DNA of 64,000 bases from Comamonadaceae bacterium. Its GTDB lineage: Bacteria; Pseudomonadota; Gammaproteobacteria; Burkholderiales; Burkholderiaceae_C. Shown piece after piece: positions 1 through 7,929 of the stretch. Under the pieces are notes generated by a model. That model was not told the origin of the DNA. It saw only the letters and a list, made by a program, of their open reading frames with translations, and searched no databases. The stretch is from the NCBI GenBank assembly GCA_947448735.1, contig CANFOS010000002.1, forward strand, positions 62,001-126,000, written 5' to 3'. Within the stretch, counting starts at the first letter, position 1. The number at the start of each line of letters is the position of its first letter. The translations under genes and the position numbers were made by a program.

Positions 1-495
1 AGCTTTAACGCCGCGCTGAAGTCGGCACTGCGCGAAGACCCGGACGCGATTTTGGTCGGTGAGATGCGCGACCTGGAAACCATTCGACTGGCCATGTCGG
101 CAGCAGAAACCGGCCATCTCGTCTTCGGTACGCTACATACGTCCAGTGCAGCTAAAACGATTGACCGAATCATTGACGTGTTTCCAGCAGAAGAAAAGGA
201 AATGATCCGCTCGATGCTGTCTGAATCGCTGCAAGCGGTGATCTCGCAAACCCTGTGCAAAACCAAAGATGGACAGGGCCGCGTGGCGGCGCACGAAATC
301 ATGCTGGGCACCAGTGCGATTCGCAACCTGATTCGCGAAGCCAAGGTCGCGCAGATGTATTCCTCCATTCAAACGGGCAATAGCGTGGGCATGCAAACGC
401 TGGATCAAAATCTGATGGACCTGGTCAAGCGAAACATTATTTCTGTCGGCGAGGCGCGTGGCAAAGCCAAATTTCCCGAGAACTTTCCAGGCTAA
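1..495 (+). CDS. pilT: Type IV pilus retraction ATPase PilT (3' part)
   Basis: The reading frame is open from base 1, so the 5' part lies outside the window; 164 C-terminal residues remain. They begin inside the core ATPase with the Walker B-type segment ILVGEMRD, followed by the conserved TGHLVFGTLHT stretch (sensor/His box) and the C-terminal domain ending in MQTLDQNL. PilT is the cytoplasmic hexameric motor that depolymerises type IV pili and drives twitching motility. The missing part should hold the Walker A loop. A pilU gene follows on the same strand after 148 bases, the usual order in beta- and gamma-proteobacteria. The internal TTG at 52 is not a start because the frame continues upstream of it. 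PilT rather than PilB is clear from the sequence and the neighbour. Confidence 0.95.
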   Translation, partial: SFNAALKSALREDPDAILVGEMRDLETIRLAMSAAETGHLVFGTLHTSSAAKTIDRIIDVFPAEEKEMIRSMLSESLQAVISQTLCKTKDGQGRVAAHEIMLGTSAIRNLIREAKVAQMYSSIQTGNSVGMQTLDQNLMDLVKRNIISVGEARGKAKFPENFPG

Positions 496-569
496 TGATG
501 TTGCCCCCACGGTCGCTCACTGCGTATAGATCCCTGCTCCCCGAGGGAGTGCTGCGCCTGCGGCCTGGC

Positions 570-593
570 AAAGCCTGGCCCAAAGCCTGGCCC
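570..593. repeat. 12-bp tandem duplication upstream of pilU
   Basis: The unit AAAGCCTGGCCC occurs twice in tandem and is followed by a third partial unit (AAAGCCC). It lies between two small hairpins: CTCCC/GGGAG at 537-549 and GCCCC/GGGGC at 597-619. It may be simple slippage; no function is assigned. Confidence 0.6.
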
Positions 594-643
594 AAAGCCC
601 CTGCTTGTAAATGCGGGGCAGTTCATTGAGTTAGGAGTTTTTT

Positions 644-1780
644 ATGGAACGCGACCAAGCCAGTAAATTCATCAACGACTTACTCAAACTGATGCTCAGC
701 CGCAACGGCAGTGACTTGTTCATCACAGGTGATTTCCCGCCAGCCATCAAGGTGGACGGTAAGGTGACCAAGGTCTCGCCTCAGCCCTTGAATGCGGGGC
801 ATACGCTGGCTCTGGCACGTGCCATCATGAATGACAAGCAGGCGGCAGAATTTGAGCGCACCAAAGAATGCAACTTCGCCATCAGCCCGCCGAGCCTGGG
901 ACGATTTCGTGTTAATGCCTTTATCCAGCAAGGCAAGGTAGGCATGGTGATGCGGGTAATCCCGGCCGTTCTGCCAACGATCGATGGTCTGGGCATGCCC
1001 CAGGTGCTCAAGGAGGTCGTGATGGCCAAACGCGGCCTGACGATTTTGGTCGGCGCGACAGGCTCGGGCAAGTCCACCACGCTGGCTGCCATGATTGATT
1101 GGCGCAACGAGCAGTCGTTCGGCCACATCATCACGATTGAAGACCCCATTGAATTCGTCCATCCCCATAAAAACTGTGTCATCACCCAGCGCGAAGTGGG
1201 CCTGGACACCGACAGCTGGGAAGCGGCACTTAAAAACACCTTGCGTCAGGCGCCTGATGTGATCCTGATGGGTGAGGTGCGCGATCGTGAAACGATGGAA
1301 CACGCGATTGCTTTTGCAGAAACCGGACACCTGTGCATGTGTACCCTGCACGCCAACAGTGCCAATCAGGCGCTCGACCGCATCATCAATTTTTTCCCGG
1401 AAGAACGCCGGGCGCAGTTGCTGATGGACCTGTCCTTGAACCTCAAGGGTATGATCTCTCAGCGTCTGATTCCCAAGCAAGACAGCAAGGGACGGGCGGC
1501 CGTGGTCGAGGTGATGCTGAACACCCCCCTGATCTCTGATCTGATCTTCAAGGGCGACGTCTCCGAAATCAAGGAGGTCATGAAGAAAAGTCGTAATCTG
1601 GGCATGCAGACTTTCGACCAGGCCCTGTTTGACGCCTTCGAAAACAACGTTATCACTTATGAAGATGCCCTGCGCAATGCCGATTCAGTGAACGATTTAC
1701 GGCTACAGATCAAGCTCAGCTCCAAGCGTGCCAAGTCGATTGATCTGGCGGCAGGTACCGAAAACTTTGCGATCGTTTAA
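644..1780 (+). CDS. pilU: Type IV pilus ATPase PilU (PilT paralogue)
   Basis: The product is a 378-residue PilT/PilU family ATPase. It has a Walker A loop GATGSGKST at residues 137-145, a Walker B/Asp-box segment ILMGEVRD, the TGHLCMCTLHA box and the long C-terminal tail typical of PilU. PilU works with PilT to add force to pilus retraction in the cytoplasm at the pilus base. The start ATG is preceded by AGGAG at 633-637 with normal spacing. The gene follows pilT on the same strand, and its stop overlaps the stop of the convergent LysR gene by 4 bases, so no terminator separates them. PilU is favoured over a second PilT by its position directly after pilT and by its C-terminal extension. Confidence 0.94.
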   Translation: MERDQASKFINDLLKLMLSRNGSDLFITGDFPPAIKVDGKVTKVSPQPLNAGHTLALARAIMNDKQAAEFERTKECNFAISPPSLGRFRVNAFIQQGKVGMVMRVIPAVLPTIDGLGMPQVLKEVVMAKRGLTILVGATGSGKSTTLAAMIDWRNEQSFGHIITIEDPIEFVHPHKNCVITQREVGLDTDSWEAALKNTLRQAPDVILMGEVRDRETMEHAIAFAETGHLCMCTLHANSANQALDRIINFFPEERRAQLLMDLSLNLKGMISQRLIPKQDSKGRAAVVEVMLNTPLISDLIFKGDVSEIKEVMKKSRNLGMQTFDQALFDAFENNVITYEDALRNADSVNDLRLQIKLSSKRAKSIDLAAGTENFAIV

Positions 1781-2712
1781 TTGCGCAACTGGTCTGTTGG
1801 GTCTGGCTTAAAGTGTGCAAAACACAATGCCAAAAAATCTACTGTCGCGCGTATCTTGGGCGCACGGTGTCGTTCTGCAAGAATCGCTGCATAGACGGGA
1901 TATTGCCCGGGTGTGCTGTAGCGCGCCAGAACGGGCACAAGCTGGCCCTGCATGACCAATTGCTCGCCCACCACATCATTGATGCGCCCAATGCCGGCGC
2001 CTGTCAGGGCCAGCGACACAACAGCCGCGCTGCTGTTGACGCGCACCTGACCGCGTACTTCCCGAATGATGGCTTGGCCCTTGGCTAAAAATTGCCAGCG
2101 GTTATGCGCAGCGACAGCCGTGTTGGTGATCAGGCTGTGTGACAGCAGATCATCAGGTTTGCGCGGCGTACCGTGCTTTTTGAGATAGCCAGGTGCCGCG
2201 TACAGCGCGCGACCATGGCAGCCCAGGTTGCGCGCAATCAGCGTATCGGCAGGCTGCACGCCAGACCGGACGGCGATGTCGATGCCTTTATAGGCCATGT
2301 TGACTATCCTGTCGTCAATCTCCAGATCCACACACAGGTTGGGGTGTAGCACCCGCAACTCTGCCAGTCGCGGCATGACCACGTATTGGGCAAACAACTG
2401 ACTGACGCTGATGCGAACAGTACCATTGACCGACTGGCGACGTGCACCCATGCTGTCCTGCAATTGCGCGTGCTCTCTGGTCACGCGCTGTGCGATCTCA
2501 AGAAAAATTTCACCATCATCTGTCAATGACAAACTGTGTGTCGTGCGATGGGCCAGCCGCAACTGGCAGTGGGCTTCAATACGAGCGAAATGCCTAGACA
2601 CAAGACTGGCCGCAACCTGCCTGTCGCGCGCAACTTTGGACAATGACTGCGCTGCTGCCACCTCTGTAAACAGCGCGAAATCATCAAAAGTTAGATGCTT
2701 TAAGTTTTTCAT
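1777..2712 (-). CDS. LysR-family transcriptional regulator
   Basis: The product is 311 residues with an N-terminal winged helix-turn-helix (FALFTEVAAAQSLSKVARDRQVAASLVSRHFARIE, cited here only by its span at residues 10-45) and a C-terminal periplasmic-binding-like effector domain. The chosen ATG is the one that begins MKNLKHLTFDDF. The frame stays open 61 codons further upstream, but that part resembles no family member and runs into the divergent promoter region. The gene diverges from a tautomerase and a 3-hydroxyisobutyrate-dehydrogenase-like gene, and it probably controls them and itself through the dyad at 2732-2754. The effector is unknown. LysR proteins of this subgroup (CrgA/AaeR-like) often act on aromatic or small organic acids, but that is inference. 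Confidence 0.88.
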   Translation of the reverse strand: MKNLKHLTFDDFALFTEVAAAQSLSKVARDRQVAASLVSRHFARIEAHCQLRLAHRTTHSLSLTDDGEIFLEIAQRVTREHAQLQDSMGARRQSVNGTVRISVSQLFAQYVVMPRLAELRVLHPNLCVDLEIDDRIVNMAYKGIDIAVRSGVQPADTLIARNLGCHGRALYAAPGYLKKHGTPRKPDDLLSHSLITNTAVAAHNRWQFLAKGQAIIREVRGQVRVNSSAAVVSLALTGAGIGRINDVVGEQLVMQGQLVPVLARYSTPGQYPVYAAILAERHRAPKIRATVDFLALCFAHFKPDPTDQLRN

Positions 2713-2731
2713 GCGGGGCGCATTGGTTGTT

Positions 2732-2754
2732 GCTTGTGCATTTTGTGCACAAGC
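2732..2754. promoter_or_regulatory. Perfect 9-bp dyad, probable LysR operator
   Basis: The sequence is GCTTGTGCA, a 5-base spacer, then TGCACAAGC, a perfect inverted repeat. It lies 19 bases upstream of the LysR start and about 110 bases upstream of the divergent tautomerase start. LysR-type operators are dyads located in such divergent regions, so it is the best candidate operator. Binding is inferred, not shown. Confidence 0.6.
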
Positions 2755-2865
2755 GTAGTGCTCTGCAAATGGTATCGCTTTCTCATCAAAAAAAGCACAT
2801 TTAGTAGGCGCTCGCAAAACCGGACATCTCTCTGGACGCCGCGCTGGTCTCACAAAGGAATTCCC

Positions 2866-3249
2866 ATGCCTCTCGTTCGCATCAGCCTGCCGCAAGAAAC
2901 CCCGCCCTCAGATGTTGCGACTGTCTCGCTGGCTGTACATCAGGCGCTGGTCGCCACCTTCAACGTTCCTGAGCCTGATCGCTTTCAGGCTATTCACAGG
3001 CACAGCCAGCAGGAGCTGGTCTGCTCGGCCGAATTCTTGGGTATCCGGCATTCGCCGCATGTGGTGTTTGTACAAATCAGCTGTTCACTAGGCCGCAGCC
3101 TGGACATGAAAAAAGCCCTGTATGCCAAGATAGCGCGAGACATTGCGTTGGCCAGCAGCTTTAAAGCTGAAGATGTGATCATCAATCTGCTTGAAACAAG
3201 CCGCGAGAACTGGTCTTTCGGTCTGGGTATTGCACAATACGCAATCTGA
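2866..3249 (+). CDS. Tautomerase-family protein
   Basis: The product is a 127-residue protein beginning Met-Pro-Leu-Val-Arg. After Met removal Pro1 would be the N-terminal catalytic base, the hallmark of the 4-oxalocrotonate tautomerase superfamily. The length and the C-terminal NWSFGLGIAQY segment fit the longer 'tautomerase_2' type rather than the 60-residue enzymes. The ATG at 2866 is chosen because AAAGGA lies just upstream and because it places proline second; longer frames from 2734 would bury it. It is followed after 27 bases by an NAD-dependent beta-hydroxyacid dehydrogenase, so the pair may act on an enol/keto acid or a semialdehyde. The substrate cannot be told. Confidence 0.82.
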   Translation: MPLVRISLPQETPPSDVATVSLAVHQALVATFNVPEPDRFQAIHRHSQQELVCSAEFLGIRHSPHVVFVQISCSLGRSLDMKKALYAKIARDIALASSFKAEDVIINLLETSRENWSFGLGIAQYAI

Positions 3250-3276
3250 CATCGACATACCCACCAAGAGATAACC

Positions 3277-4182
3277 ATGACGTCTATCAACACCCGAACC
3301 TACGAATCCGTTGCGCCGCAAACAGTCGCTTTTCTAGGCTTGGGCGTGATGGGCTATCCCATGGCTGGCCATCTGGCAACTGCCGGCCACCAGGTTGGCG
3401 TTTACAACCGCACAGCATCCAAATCTGCGGCATTCTGTGCCGAGTTCGCGGGCAGCACGCACGGCCTGACGCCTAAAGCCGCCGTCAAGGATGCTGACAT
3501 GGTGTTTTGCTGCGTTGGCAACGATGCCGACTTGCGCAGTGTGGTGCTGGGTAGCGATGGCGCGCTGGCAGGCATGAAGCCAGGCGCTATTTTTGTCGAC
3601 CACACCACAGCGTCGGCTGATGTCGCCCGCGAACTGTATGCTGCTGCTAAAAGCATGGGCCTTCACTTTGTTGATGCCCCCGTTTCTGGCGGCCAGGCAG
3701 GGGCACAAAATGGTGCGCTGACGGTGATGTGTGGTGGTGATGGCGCAGCATTTGATGCCGTCAAACCGGTCGGCATGGCGTTTTCAAAAGCCTTTACCCT
3801 GATGGGTGCAAGTGGCGCGGGCCAGCTCACCAAGATGGTCAACCAGATCTGTATTGCCGGACTGGTGCAGGGTTTGAGTGAGGCTGTGGCTTTTGGTCAA
3901 AAGGCTGGGCTGGACATGAACCAGGTGCTTGATGTCATTGGCAAGGGCGCAGCGCAAAGCTGGCAACTCGACAATCGCGGCAAGACCATGGTGGCCGACA
4001 AATTTGATTTCGGTTTTGCGGTGGACTGGATGCGCAAAGACCTGGGCCTGGTGCTGGACGAAGCCAAGCGCAATGGTGCACGTCTGCCGGTGACGGCACT
4101 GGTTGACCAGTTTTATGCGGACGTACAAGTCCTGGGTGGCCAGCGTTGGGACACGTCCAGCTTGATTAAACGACTGAAATAG
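3277..4182 (+). CDS. NAD(P)-dependent beta-hydroxyacid dehydrogenase (3-hydroxyisobutyrate dehydrogenase family)
   Basis: The product is 301 residues. A Rossmann GLGVMG loop (Gly21, Gly23, Gly26) binds the nucleotide. The substrate-binding DAPVSGG motif is at 133-139, and the probable catalytic lysine is Lys186 in the segment following GAGQLTK. These are the signatures of 3-hydroxyisobutyrate, tartronate-semialdehyde and 2-hydroxy-3-oxopropionate reductases. The exact substrate is not evident. It is probably co-transcribed with the upstream tautomerase and controlled by the divergent LysR protein. No related valine or glyoxylate pathway genes lie beside it. Confidence 0.88.
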   Translation: MTSINTRTYESVAPQTVAFLGLGVMGYPMAGHLATAGHQVGVYNRTASKSAAFCAEFAGSTHGLTPKAAVKDADMVFCCVGNDADLRSVVLGSDGALAGMKPGAIFVDHTTASADVARELYAAAKSMGLHFVDAPVSGGQAGAQNGALTVMCGGDGAAFDAVKPVGMAFSKAFTLMGASGAGQLTKMVNQICIAGLVQGLSEAVAFGQKAGLDMNQVLDVIGKGAAQSWQLDNRGKTMVADKFDFGFAVDWMRKDLGLVLDEAKRNGARLPVTALVDQFYADVQVLGGQRWDTSSLIKRLK

Positions 4183-4263
4183 TACGCCTACGCTGTCTCA
4201 CGCCGTCTAGCGCGTTACCCCAGAAGGGCTCATTTTTGTCAGGGCTACTTGCCGAAAACTGGA

Positions 4264-4923
4264 TCAGTTGGCCGCAGGCTTCGCGCCGGCAGGTTGCGGC
4301 TTGGCTGGCGTGGGCAGCATGCGAGCCAGTTCATCTTCGCTGATGATGTCAAAAATCCGGATCACTTTTTGAACGCCTGAAGTCGAGCGAACCAGATTGG
4401 TCGCGCGGTCTGCTTCGCGCTGCGTCACGCGGCCCATCAGGTAAGTCGTGCCGCGCTCTGTCACCACCTTGAATGCGTTTGAAAAGAGATCTGGCGCGTC
4501 AATCAGTTGTGCTTTCACGCGGCTGCTGATCAGTATGTCTGATGAGCGCTGGGTCAGGCTTGAATTGCCTGCGATCACTACCTCATTGACCACAGAGGCG
4601 ACGTTTTCGACACGTGAAACAATCTGCTCGAGCAGCTGTTTGTCCTGCACTGTGGGCACTTCGCCGGTCAGCAAGACCTGGCGGTTGTAACTGGTCAGGT
4701 TGACGTGGCCGCGTTCTCCCAGATTGCTGCGTATACGGCTGGTGCCACGCAGTTCAATGCCTTCGTCTTCAAGCTGCGCACCCGCGGTGCGGCGGTCTGT
4801 TGCCATCAGGGTGCCGCCCGTTGCTGCGCCGCCAATGAGCAGCGGCACGCAAGCGGTTAGAGAAGCCAGCAGCAAAGCCGCGCAAAAAGATAAAACCAGT
4901 GGTTTGAATAAAAAACGTCTCAT
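4264..4923 (-). CDS. BON-domain outer-membrane lipoprotein (DolP/YraP-like)
   Basis: The product is 219 residues with a lipoprotein signal peptide: a basic start, a hydrophobic run and a lipobox LTAC with the lipidated cysteine at residue 25. Two BON domains follow (about residues 55-120 and 125-195), and the tail is rich in proline and alanine. In Enterobacteriaceae the homologous dual-BON lipoprotein DolP keeps the outer membrane tight and localises to the division site. The gene overlaps the stop of the upstream SIS-domain gene by 4 bases (ATGA), so the two are translationally coupled, matching the diaA-yraP order in E. coli. Confidence 0.9.
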   Translation of the reverse strand: MRRFLFKPLVLSFCAALLLASLTACVPLLIGGAATGGTLMATDRRTAGAQLEDEGIELRGTSRIRSNLGERGHVNLTSYNRQVLLTGEVPTVQDKQLLEQIVSRVENVASVVNEVVIAGNSSLTQRSSDILISSRVKAQLIDAPDLFSNAFKVVTERGTTYLMGRVTQREADRATNLVRSTSGVQKVIRIFDIISEDELARMLPTPAKPQPAGAKPAAN

Positions 4924-5519
4924 AGGGAAGAGTCCTGATCGCCAAGTAACTGGGCATCTACACCGTCACAAATACAGTGCAGCACAAGCAGATGAACCTC
5001 CTGAATGCGCGCTGTACGTTCATGCGGCACACAGATATGAACATCGGTTTCACGCAGGGCGTGGGTTATTTTTCCACCGCTTCGGCCGGTCAGGGCCACC
5101 ACGGTCATGTCGCGCTCATGCGCCGCTTCAATCGCGGCCAGCACATTGCCAGAGTTGCCGCTGGTGCTGAGCGCTAGCAGCACATCACCAGCGCCGCCAA
5201 AGGCGCGCACCTGTTTGGAAAAAATAACGTTGAAGTCGTAGTCGTTCGCAATGGCGGTGAGGATGGAGCTGTCAGTCGTCAGCGCCATGGCAGCCAGCTC
5301 GGGCCGCTCGCGTTCATAACGCCCTACAAATTCGGCTGCGAAGTGCTGTGCATCGGCGGCCGAACCGCCGTTGCCACAAGCCAGTACCTTGCCGCCGCTG
5401 GTGACACTGGCCAAAATGGCCTGAACGGCTGCTGCGATGGGTTTGGACAAAACTTGTGCCGATTTGTATTTCAAGTCAGCGCTGTCAATAAAGTGCTGTT
5501 CAATTCGATGTTCAAGCAT
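4920..5519 (-). CDS. gmhA: SIS-domain phosphoheptose isomerase / DiaA-type protein
   Basis: The product is 199 residues with a single SIS fold. The CGNGGSAADAQHFAAE stretch (residues 48-63) and STSGNS bind the sugar phosphate, and the QEVHLLVLH segment near the C-terminus carries the conserved Glu and His residues of GmhA. GmhA converts sedoheptulose 7-phosphate to D-glycero-D-manno-heptose 7-phosphate for LPS core. The close paralogue DiaA instead binds DnaA. The genomic position beside a DolP-like gene and (originally) yraN argues for the diaA locus, while the residues look like an active isomerase; in beta-proteobacteria one gene may serve here. The symbol is therefore tentative. Confidence 0.8.
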   Translation of the reverse strand: MLEHRIEQHFIDSADLKYKSAQVLSKPIAAAVQAILASVTSGGKVLACGNGGSAADAQHFAAEFVGRYERERPELAAMALTTDSSILTAIANDYDFNVIFSKQVRAFGGAGDVLLALSTSGNSGNVLAAIEAAHERDMTVVALTGRSGGKITHALRETDVHICVPHERTARIQEVHLLVLHCICDGVDAQLLGDQDSSL

Positions 5520-5779
5520 GCACTAATGATAGCGGGTCAGGCTGATAAAGCGCATTCATCGCGATCTATCCATCAAAGACTGACAGATGGCTGGCTGGAG
5601 TCAATGGCGATGCGCTGCACGCCTACCCTGCGCCACTGCCGCCACGCGCACCTCAAGTTAGCAGCGTTGCAATGGCCCAGACCAAACCCAAGCGCTGCGC
5701 ACCGAACAAAGTCCGCATATCACCAGTCCTACCGAAAAACGTATAACTGTTTTAAAACTGCGGGGTAAAAATAAAAAGC

Positions 5780-5808
5780 TGGTCAGGCAAGGATTAGGTT
5801 TATATACT
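5780..5808 (+). promoter_or_regulatory. Candidate SOS promoter of imuA
   Basis: TGGTCA at 5780-5785 and TATACT at 5803-5808 are separated by 17 bases, a plausible sigma-70 pair. The -10 element overlaps the left arm of the LexA box, so LexA binding would occlude RNA polymerase. Transcription would begin near 5815, leaving a leader of only about 20 bases before the GTG start. Confidence 0.5.
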
Positions 5809-5824
5809 GTACATAACAACAGTA
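5805..5824. promoter_or_regulatory. LexA box upstream of imuA-imuB-dnaE2
   Basis: The site reads TACTGT-N8-ACAGTA and fits the proteobacterial SOS consensus CTGT-N8-ACAG exactly, with both outer arms symmetrical. It ends 13 bases before the proposed imuA start. Repression by LexA and induction by DNA damage through RecA are what this site predicts. Confidence 0.92.
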
Positions 5825-5837
5825 TTCTAACCCGCAA

Positions 5838-6653
5838 GTGGCCTCTATTCAACTATTTCATCCTGCGCAAAATTCGGCCGTGCCAGCGCCGCCTGCGGGA
5901 GACGTTTTGCGCCTGCCAGAACTGGCGGGAAAAGCCATGTGGCGGGGCAACGAGCTGGGCTCTTCGGCGCAGTGTGAATGTATCGCTACAGGTTTCGATG
6001 CCCTGGACAAAGAGTTGCCTGGAGGCGGATGGCCGTGTCGGTCATTGACCGAGATTCTTCAGCCGCAGCCTTCTTTGTGCGAATGGCGCTTGCTGGGCGC
6101 CAGCTTGAGCCGCATCGTGGCAAGCGGCGGACACATCATGTTGGTCAGTCCGCCCAAGCATCCACACTTGCCGGGCTTGATGCAACATGGCTTGCATCAA
6201 CATCAAATGGTCTGGCTCGATGCCAGGACGCCGGCAGAACGTCTGTGGACGACGGAGCAGCTTGTCAAGTCCAATCCTGCTGGAGCCATCCTGTCATGGT
6301 TGCCTCAGGCGCGCCCGGAACAGTTACGCCGCCTGCAGGTTCACGCTCAGGCATGTGATTCGCCAGTCTTCCTGTTCAGGCCAGCAACGGCCCAGTTGGA
6401 TGCCTCGCCAGCACCGCTGCGCCTGCTGGTGGATGTGGCGGCTGACTGGCAGCTCAGCGTCAAGGTATTCAAGCGCCGCGGTCCTGCGCATGACCAGTCT
6501 TTGTTGCTGTCCTCCATCTCGCAGAGCCTGGCAGACGTGTTGACAACGCGTCTGCTCCAGCCCAGCCCATTTGCGCCAGCCTTGGAGATTTCCCGTGTCA
6601 GAACACTGGGCAGCTCTGTTAGTACCGCTCAAGCCCAACGCCTCGTTCATTGA
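5838..6653 (+). CDS. imuA: ImuA, RecA-like SOS mutagenesis protein
   Basis: The product is 271 residues and resembles the shortened RecA/SulA-like ImuA proteins: a WRGNELG segment near residue 35, then CIATGFDALDKELPGGGWP, the degenerate counterpart of the RecA N-terminal core. ImuA works with ImuB and the error-prone polymerase DnaE2 in damage-induced translesion synthesis. The GTG start is uncertain because no clear Shine-Dalgarno precedes it and the LexA box is only 13 bases away; an ATG 33 codons further in (before WRG) is an alternative. The 3' end overlaps imuB by 59 bases. Expression should be under the LexA box. Confidence 0.87.
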   Translation: MASIQLFHPAQNSAVPAPPAGDVLRLPELAGKAMWRGNELGSSAQCECIATGFDALDKELPGGGWPCRSLTEILQPQPSLCEWRLLGASLSRIVASGGHIMLVSPPKHPHLPGLMQHGLHQHQMVWLDARTPAERLWTTEQLVKSNPAGAILSWLPQARPEQLRRLQVHAQACDSPVFLFRPATAQLDASPAPLRLLVDVAADWQLSVKVFKRRGPAHDQSLLLSSISQSLADVLTTRLLQPSPFAPALEISRVRTLGSSVSTAQAQRLVH

Positions 6654-7920
6654 TCACCACGGCATCGCGGTGTGGGCGCTTCAGTTCACGCCCCGCGTGG
6701 CTTGTCTGGAAGAGGCTGTGGTGATGGAGGTTCAGGCCTGCCTGCGCCTGTTTGGCGGTGAGAAATTACTCAAAGCTCGCATCACAGAGGAATCCAGGGC
6801 GCAAGGCGTCGAGGCCATCGGCTGGGCGCCCACCAGTCTGGCTGCCCTGGCGTTTGCACGCAGTGGCGTGTCAGATGGTTTTGCAGGCCCCCTGGCGGGT
6901 CTGCTGGATGGCCTTGCCCTGGAAAAGCTGACAGCCGTCGGCCGGCATCAGCCTGTTTTGGCGCGCTTGGGCTGCAAGACACTGGGCGATGTGCGCAGGT
7001 TGCCTCGCGGCGGTATCAGCCGGCGATTTGACCAACAGGTTCTGGCGGCCCTTGATCAGGCTTACGGGCAACGCCCTGCGGCGCATCACTGGGTCAGTTT
7101 GCCCGAGGTCTTTGCAATGACGCTGGAGCTACCCGGGCGCGTCGATTCGGCAACGTCGCTGATGTTGGGTGCTAACCGTCTGCTGCTTCAAATGTGCGGC
7201 TGGTTAGCTGCCCGCAATTCGGGCACGACAGCCTTTGTGATGCGCTGGTATCACGACACACTGCGTTCCAAAACTGCCGGCGAGGGCGGCGAACTGGTCA
7301 TCCGCACGGCAGAACCGAGTCGGGACCTGCGCCACCTGGGGCGTTTGCTGGCAGAACACCTGGCAAAAGTCGACCTGCTGGCGCCGGTTGGCGACATCGG
7401 CATTGAAGCGCTTCAGGTGCATTCGCTGGGTGACGACAACGCCTCCCTGATGCCTGACAACCTGCGTCCGGGCGAGCAACTGGGGATGGTTCTTGAACGA
7501 ATTTCGGCCAGACTGGGGCCCGAGCGTGTGATGCGGCCCGTTCTCAAAGAAGACCATCGCCTCGAGTGGATGCAAACATGGCCGTCTGCTGCGGCGCAGG
7601 TCGAATCACGGTCGCCCAAACTGCCGCGCATGGTTGACATCCCGCAGCCGAGCTGGCTATTGCCCAGGCCTTTGAAGCTGGCGGTCGCCAGCGAACGCCC
7701 GATGTACCAGGGGCCACTACAGCTGGTGGTGGGGCCACACCGGGTAGAAGGTGGCTGGTGGCATCGCATCGCCAACACGGAAGGCGTGCCATGCATTCAG
7801 AACGTGCAGCGGGACTATTGGGTGGCTGTGAGCAAACATGCGGGCATTCTTTGGGTGTTTCAGGAGCGACTGGCCTACGACGCCACCAGCTGCTGGTATC
7901 TGCATGGCGTATTTGCGTGA
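6595..7920 (+). CDS. imuB: ImuB, Y-family polymerase-like hub protein
   Basis: The product is about 441 residues of the DinB/UmuC fold. The first strand reads WAALLVPL and lacks the metal-binding Asp-x-Asp seen in active Y-family polymerases, as expected for ImuB, which is catalytically dead. It bridges the beta clamp, ImuA and DnaE2. I chose the GTG at 6595 because GGAG lies 7 bases upstream and because family members begin at this point; an upstream TTG at 6571 is open but has less support. The gene starts inside imuA and ends 9 bases before dnaE2, so the three genes form one operon. Confidence 0.9.
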   Translation: MSEHWAALLVPLKPNASFIDHHGIAVWALQFTPRVACLEEAVVMEVQACLRLFGGEKLLKARITEESRAQGVEAIGWAPTSLAALAFARSGVSDGFAGPLAGLLDGLALEKLTAVGRHQPVLARLGCKTLGDVRRLPRGGISRRFDQQVLAALDQAYGQRPAAHHWVSLPEVFAMTLELPGRVDSATSLMLGANRLLLQMCGWLAARNSGTTAFVMRWYHDTLRSKTAGEGGELVIRTAEPSRDLRHLGRLLAEHLAKVDLLAPVGDIGIEALQVHSLGDDNASLMPDNLRPGEQLGMVLERISARLGPERVMRPVLKEDHRLEWMQTWPSAAAQVESRSPKLPRMVDIPQPSWLLPRPLKLAVASERPMYQGPLQLVVGPHRVEGGWWHRIANTEGVPCIQNVQRDYWVAVSKHAGILWVFQERLAYDATSCWYLHGVFA

Positions 7921-7929
7921 GTTTCAGCC

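Larger units (their letters stand above)
5520..5837. other. Intergenic region diaA/gmhA - imuA
   Basis: These 318 bases separate two divergently oriented genes. The left two thirds hold nothing recognisable apart from the expected leftward promoter of the SIS gene, which could not be pinpointed. From about 5740 the DNA becomes AT-rich and holds the SOS promoter and LexA box described separately. No repeat ends or transposase remnants are visible at the junction. Confidence 0.6.

Noticed and set aside
5740..5760. Second LexA-like site (ACTGTTTTAAAACTG) upstream of the real box
   Set aside because: It lacks the right ACAG half at the required distance; it is only an AT-rich partial match.
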